Shown piece after piece: positions 59,088 through 64,000 of a stretch of DNA of 64,000 nt. Source of the stretch: Ananas comosus. Lineage: Eukaryota; Streptophyta; Magnoliopsida; Poales; Bromeliaceae. Positions within the stretch are counted from its first letter, which is position 1. Each line of letters starts with the position of its first letter. The notes under the pieces are model-generated. The model was not told the DNA's origin. It made no database searches and was given only the letters and a program-made list of their open reading frames with translations. Both the position numbers and the translations under genes were made by a program. The stretch spans positions 16,398,191 to 16,462,190 of the forward strand of contig NC_033621.1 in the NCBI RefSeq assembly GCF_001540865.1, read 5' to 3'.

Positions 59088-61797
59088 TGTAAGAAAGTGA
59101 ATTCTCGAAAACCGAGGATTGTACTTCGCCCAGGATCGACAAACTGTCGAGAGTGTACCCTTTGTGGGAGTTGGAGATGTCCAAAACACAAAAAGTGCTT
59201 TGGAGTCGAGTCCGCGAGAGCAAATAGGCAAAATCTGGACTTAGCAGATTTTTGCTCTCGGGAACCGGTCCCTGGAGGGAAGGACCGGTCCCCGTAGCTG
59301 ATGGTCGCTGGGGAGGTCGATGCGACCGGTCCCTGGATGAGGGGACCGGTCCCCGTGCGCGACACCCGCGGGAGAAAGCCAAAATTTGGCTAAGTCCTGA
59401 AGGTTCCCCGTTCGGGAACCGGTCTCTTAGGAGAGACCGGTCTCCCAGGGACCGATCCCTTAGGTGAGGACCGGTTCCCGAACGCGAAAAGTCCCCAGAC
59501 TGCAGGGAGAGCTCTCGGGGACCGGTCTCCCCGACCAGGGACCGGTCCCTTTGGGCGAAAACTGCCCAGTGAGGGTTGTGCAATGGGTGAAAAGTTGAAG
59601 GGTCTAAATGCAAAATGGCCTTTATTAGAGTGGGCTGGGCCCTCTCTCTCCCTCACATCCTCTCATTTTCTCTCTTTCTCACACTCTCTCTTGCTCCCTC
59701 TCTCTCTCTCTAGGAAAGAAAGAACAAAAGAGAAGGGGAAGAAGAAAGAGAAGAAGAAGAAGGAGAAGAAGAAGAAGAAGAAGGAGGAGAACAAGATAGA
59801 GAAGGCTTGGAGCATCTTCCTCTCCTTCTCTCCTCTCTATTGGTGTAGCTCAAGAGGTAAGATAAAAACCCTAGCTTGTAAAACTTAGGGTTTTGGGTTT
59901 TTATGCCTTAGAATGGGTCAAATGAACCCTAAGGAAGCTTCTAGATAGATCAATCCCAAGAATCTAGGGATTTAGTGGGTGGTTTGCTATAGGTGCAAAC
60001 CTAGGGCTCCAAAATGGGGTTTTTGTGAAAGTATGAGGTTGATCTCATTTGAAGCCTTGGAAACCCTATTGTTAGGTCACAAAACGCGGGGGCGAAGTCG
60101 ATTTTGACATTCGGCGAACCGACGTGAAGTTCTCGGCAAAATCGGGCCGGGCTAGTGTTGATTCGGGCGAGGAAGACTAAAGCCTTTTCGTAAAGCTCGC
60201 CGAGAGAGATTTCCGAAACCTCTTCATCGATTAAAGGTGGGGAGTGTCATCCCGAAGCTTTCGAACTCCTTTCTATGTCTTAGATTGCATTTAATCTCAT
60301 CTCTTGCATGTTACATTGTAGGATTGCATAGTAGCTCCATTCCTTATGCTTTCTAATTGATAACCTAGTGTACTTAGAACGCTTGGTGACTTAGATAGGT
60401 GAGGATTGGGTCGGAACGTGGATCCTATGATGCTAAAGATAGAGATGAACCCGATGGGGGTGTGGATGACATAGAAAGTAGTGTTATTGTTAAAGAACAA
60501 ACGAGTGGCATCCAAACATTGAATGATGACGAGTGGCATTAATGTAGTGTAAATGACACTAGAGGTCGATGGACCTAGGGATAGGCTGATCCCTTAGAAA
60601 ATGCCTTGTGAACAATGAATTTAGAAATGCTAAATAGCATTGCATGAATGTCGGGAACAAATGATTCCGCGAGAGATGTTGACCCTAGTTGTAGGGCATC
60701 CTCACATGGAGAGGATTTGATTGGGTTGTGGACCCTAGTGATAGTGCTCCCTCACTTGGAGAGGATTCGATTGGGTATTGACCCTAGATATAGGGCATCC
60801 TCACTTGGAGAGAATAGATCTGGCTCACAGTCTGCGTTTGGGATAGTATAGCCATCCAATCCCCACATGGAGGGGATTGTCGTCGAGTACTCCGGAGTGT
60901 CGTGCGACTAGAACCACTTGGAGGTCCGGACCACATGGAGGTCCGCAGACGGTCCCGGGCTTGGGTGCACTTGGAGCTCCCTCCCCACTTTGGGATTGAA
61001 AGGTGAGTCATGGGCGAGCCCTAGGGCCTCGCCACAGATTGGGTAAATGGAAAGGTTAAAAGTTTATTAATGTCATTGAACATTGCTATTCGAACATGGA
61101 TCGAATTTGTTAGCATGATAGCAAACCTTTATTATATGATGCATGCATTCATATTCATGATTATGGGCATAGTAGCATAGCTTTCCTACTATCGCATTTA
61201 CAGCTTTCAGATACATATCTATCTATCTATCTATCTGTTGTTACTTGTGCCCACTTGGACCTAGTGGGGAGATCGACAGAGTCGGCGGCCGAGCCCACTG
61301 GGAACTATGGAAGATAGTTCTCACCCCACTCTATTTCCAGTGGTAGGTTCAGGGCTGCAGAGAGAGGACCGCGGCAAGGGCATCGCGCCCAACCAGTGAG
61401 ACCGTGGTAGTATAGTAGCCTTCCTTTTTGCATTAGCACACCTATGTATTGAGAGAGAGATTCATCGTAGGTGAGGATTTAGAGAGCTATGTATTTTGGA
61501 TGAAAAATGTATTCATTTAAAGAAAATGATGTAAATGAGAATGTTGGAACTATTGTAATAGTTAGCAAGTACTCTCTTTATTTCACTTGTTTATCTTGTG
61601 GATCGCTTGCTCTTTGTGTTGTTGGCACTGTTCGTGCCCTTGTGAATGTGTATGCTTAGAATTTAATTTCCTGGGTAAATTCTCGTACACATTCCTGTTG
61701 CTGTGCCTTGGGCGGACAGGGGAGGTGCTGTCCGTTGAGCGGCCCGCCGCGGCCAAACCGTGCCAAATTGGTAGTGGTTTCGGGGCGGGGCGTGACA
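59088..61797 (+). mobile_element. Solo LTR inserted in element E's RNase H sequence
   Basis: It starts TGTAAGAAAGTGAATTC and ends GGGGCGTGACA, with perfect cttgt duplications at 59083-59087 and 61798-61802. The RNase H frame continues exactly across it. It holds an ACCGGT array (59262-59552), a GA-rich stretch (59712-59800), a donor-like AGAG/GTAAGA (59857-59862) and three CCTCAC..GGAGAGGATT units (60680-60815). A TATC run lies at 61209-61234 and the hairpin at 61299-61323. The first 40 bp resemble the LTR start of element B. Confidence 0.95.
59262..59552. repeat. ACCGGT palindrome array in the solo LTR
   Basis: About ten ACCGGT-centred palindromes occur in pairs with short loops, each pair followed by CGAACG or flanked by CGGGAAC. 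The spacer TTGGCTAAGTCC appears between pairs. Confidence 0.85.
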
Positions 61798-61802
61798 CTT
61801 GT

Positions 61803-62068
61803 GATCGGTATATACCTCACAATGCTCACCGTAAAGATAATGCCTCCATAGCTTTAGCGCGAAAATGACCGCCGCTAACTCAAGATCATGTATCGGGTAG
61901 TTCTTCTCATAACTCTTCAACTGGCGCGAAGCATATGCAATGACTCGCCCATTCTGCATAAGAACACACCCGAAACCACTATAGGAAACATCACTATACA
62001 CCACGAAGCTCTCTCCCGGCGTCGGCAAAGCAAGTACCAAGGTAGACGTCAACTTCTCTTTTAGCTCT
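61803..62068 (-). pseudogene. pol: Element E pol, N-terminal part of RNase H
   Basis: The frame upstream of the solo LTR encodes [43 protein letters not shown] and CEVYTDHK, the RNase H motifs with their Asp, Glu and Asp. It degrades the RNA of the RNA-DNA hybrid during reverse transcription. It continues at 59087 on the other side of the solo LTR. RT, protease and gag of this element would lie in the N gap. Confidence 0.93.
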
Positions 62069-63040
62069 NNNNNNNNNNNNNNNNNNNNNNNNNNNNNNNN
62101 NNNNNNNNNNNNNNNNNNNNNNNNNNNNNNNNNNNNNNNNNNNNNNNNNNNNNNNNNNNNNNNNNNNNNNNNNNNNNNNNNNNNNNNNNNNNNNNNNNNN
62201 NNNNNNNNNNNNNNNNNNNNNNNNNNNNNNNNNNNNNNNNNNNNNNNNNNNNNNNNNNNNNNNNNNNNNNNNNNNNNNNNNNNNNNNNNNNNNNNNNNNN
62301 NNNNNNNNNNNNNNNNNNNNNNNNNNNNNNNNNNNNNNNNNNNNNNNNNNNNNNNNNNNNNNNNNNNNNNNNNNNNNNNNNNNNNNNNNNNNNNNNNNNN
62401 NNNNNNNNNNNNNNNNNNNNNNNNNNNNNNNNNNNNNNNNNNNNNNNNNNNNNNNNNNNNNNNNNNNNNNNNNNNNNNNNNNNNNNNNNNNNNNNNNNNN
62501 NNNNNNNNNNNNNNNNNNNNNNNNNNNNNNNNNNNNNNNNNNNNNNNNNNNNNNNNNNNNNNNNNNNNNNNNNNNNNNNNNNNNNNNNNNNNNNNNNNNN
62601 NNNNNNNNNNNNNNNNNNNNNNNNNNNNNNNNNNNNNNNNNNNNNNNNNNNNNNNNNNNNNNNNNNNNNNNNNNNNNNNNNNNNNNNNNNNNNNNNNNNN
62701 NNNNNNNNNNNNNNNNNNNNNNNNNNNNNNNNNNNNNNNNNNNNNNNNNNNNNNNNNNNNNNNNNNNNNNNNNNNNNNNNNNNNNNNNNNNNNNNNNNNN
62801 NNNNNNNNNNNNNNNNNNNNNNNNNNNNNNNNNNNNNNNNNNNNNNNNNNNNNNNNNNNNNNNNNNNNNNNNNNNNNNNNNNNNNNNNNNNNNNNNNNNN
62901 NNNNNNNNNNNNNNNNNNNNNNNNNNNNNNNNNNNNNNNNNNNNNNNNNNNNNNNNNNNNNNNNNNNNNNNNNNNNNNNNNNNNNNNNNNNNNNNNNNNN
63001 NNNNNNNNNNNNNNNNNNNNNNNNNNNNNNNNNNNNNNNN
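62069..63040. other. Assembly gap of 972 N
   Basis: The gap separates element E's pol from an LTR of another family. It probably hides an LTR boundary, so the join may not be collinear. Confidence 0.99.
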
Positions 63041-64000
63041 GCCCTAGGGCTCGCCCATAACTCACCTTTCAATCCCAAAGTGGGGAGGGAGCTCCAAGTG
63101 CACCCAAGCCCGGGACCGTCTGCGGACCTCCATGTGGTCCGGACCTCCAAGTGGTCATAGTCGCACGACACTCCGGAGTACTCGACGACAATCCCCTCCA
63201 TGTGGGGATTGGATGGCTATACCATCCCGAACGCAGACTGTGAGCTAGATCTATCCTCTCCAAGTGAGGATACACTATCACTAGGGTCAACAACCCAATC
63301 CAATCCTCTCCAAGTGAGGATGCTATCAACTAGAGTCAATACCCAATCGAGTCCTCTCCAAGTGAGGATGCCCTACCACTAGGGTCAATATCTCAATTGA
63401 CTCATCAACAACCTCTCCATGTGAGGCTACTTAGGTTTACTAAGTTCTTGTCCACAAGGCATTTTCTAAAGGATTCACCTATCCCTAGGTCCTCAAACCC
63501 CTAGTGTCATATACACTACATTAATGCCACTCGTCATCATTCAATGTTTGGATGCCACTCGTTTGTTCTTTACATTTTACACTACTTTCTATGTCATCGA
63601 TACCCCCATCGGGTTCATCTCTATCTTTAGCATCATAGGATCCACGTTCCGACCCAATCCTCACCTATCTAGTCACCAAGGTTCCAATACATTAGGATAT
63701 CATTTAGAAATCAGATACAGGAAGGGACTTACTATGCCAATCCTACAATGCAACATGAGATTGATGATTAAATGGAACTCTAAGACATAGAAAAGGAGTT
63801 CGAAAGCTTCGGGATGCACCCCCACTTACTTTAATCGAGATGTAGAGGCCTGCGAAATCTCTCTCGCAGAGCTTTACGAAAGGCTTTAGCCTCCTCGCCA
63901 AATCAAACATGGCCGGCACCGATTTGCCGGAACTTCACGTCGGGTTGCGGAATACCAAACTGACTTCGCCCCCGATTTGTGACCTAACAATAGGGTTTCC
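63041..64000 (-). mobile_element. LTR fragment, inverted relative of the 59088-61797 solo LTR
   Basis: It is the reverse complement of about 60060-61026 with a few percent difference, including the CCTCTCCAAGTGAGGAT units (63250-63420). It continues beyond the window. Confidence 0.9.

Noticed and set aside
59049..59613. Open frame joining an ACCGGT array to RNase H sequence
   Set aside because: The apparent fusion arises because the solo LTR is open in the same frame by chance; the true frame continues at 61803.

Overview
This window is plant nuclear DNA and consists of nested transposable elements. I found no intact host gene, rRNA, tRNA or CRISPR array. The evidence for a plant is Ty3/gypsy LTR retrotransposons of Tekay/Del (chromovirus) type, primer-binding sites matching plant initiator tRNA-Met (TGGTATCAGAGC), a Mutator-like (MULE) transposon with a spliced mudrA-type gene, and a copia 3' end. 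From memory, such LTRs rich in ACCGGT palindromes resemble a repeat-rich monocot such as pineapple; that is a weak guess. Nearly every coding region is broken by stops, so this looks like old, methylated, pericentromere-like sequence.

Layout, 1-29.4 kb. Element A (+ strand, gag-only) is the outer frame. Its 5' LTR (778-5060) is split by a solo LTR (1322-4325, 5-bp duplication tataa). Its gag begins at 5420 and is split at 5733/18045 by element B. B (minus strand, 5734-18039, flanked by aaaca on both sides) has two 3.1-kb LTRs and is also gag-only; its 5' LTR carries a solo LTR (13467-15838). A's gag resumes to 18981, followed by a noncoding tail, a polypurine tract and the 3' LTR (20651-29389). 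That 3' LTR is split by a 5.5-kb MULE (22080-27557) with ~115-bp terminal inverted repeats and a 9-bp duplication. The MULE carries a dead mudrA-like transposase and, convergent to it, a dead GRF zinc-finger gene.

Layout, 29.4-47.7 kb. Element D (minus) keeps a deleted gag, a protease lacking its catalytic Asp, the start of RT, a perfect primer-binding site and one LTR (31609-33943). A 200-bp gag scrap on the + strand follows. Element C (minus, 34148-43017) is gag-only and the youngest, with LTR copies nearly identical over about 1.7 kb. Beyond a 100-N gap lie LTR pieces, a copia 3' end (44787-46420), about 0.7 kb of unassigned sequence, microsatellites and a foldback MITE-like element.

Layout, 47.7-64 kb. 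A gypsy LTR (47745-53491) is split by a solo LTR (49311-51994, ctagt duplication) and runs into another truncated LTR. Element E (minus) then has a 3' LTR (54990-57330) and a pol remnant (RNase H and integrase). A solo LTR (59088-61797, cttgt duplication) lands inside the RNase H coding sequence. After a 972-N gap the window ends in an inverted LTR of the same family as that solo LTR.

The most interesting signals are in the LTRs and untranslated regions. They are: a hairpin in at least 13 LTRs whose arms change in a compensatory way; arrays of CCGG-centred palindromes shared by gypsy and copia LTRs; a splice-donor-like site in each complete LTR paired with a TTTCAG acceptor just before gag; a covarying stem-loop beside the polypurine tract; and three gag-only elements sharing a long noncoding tail.
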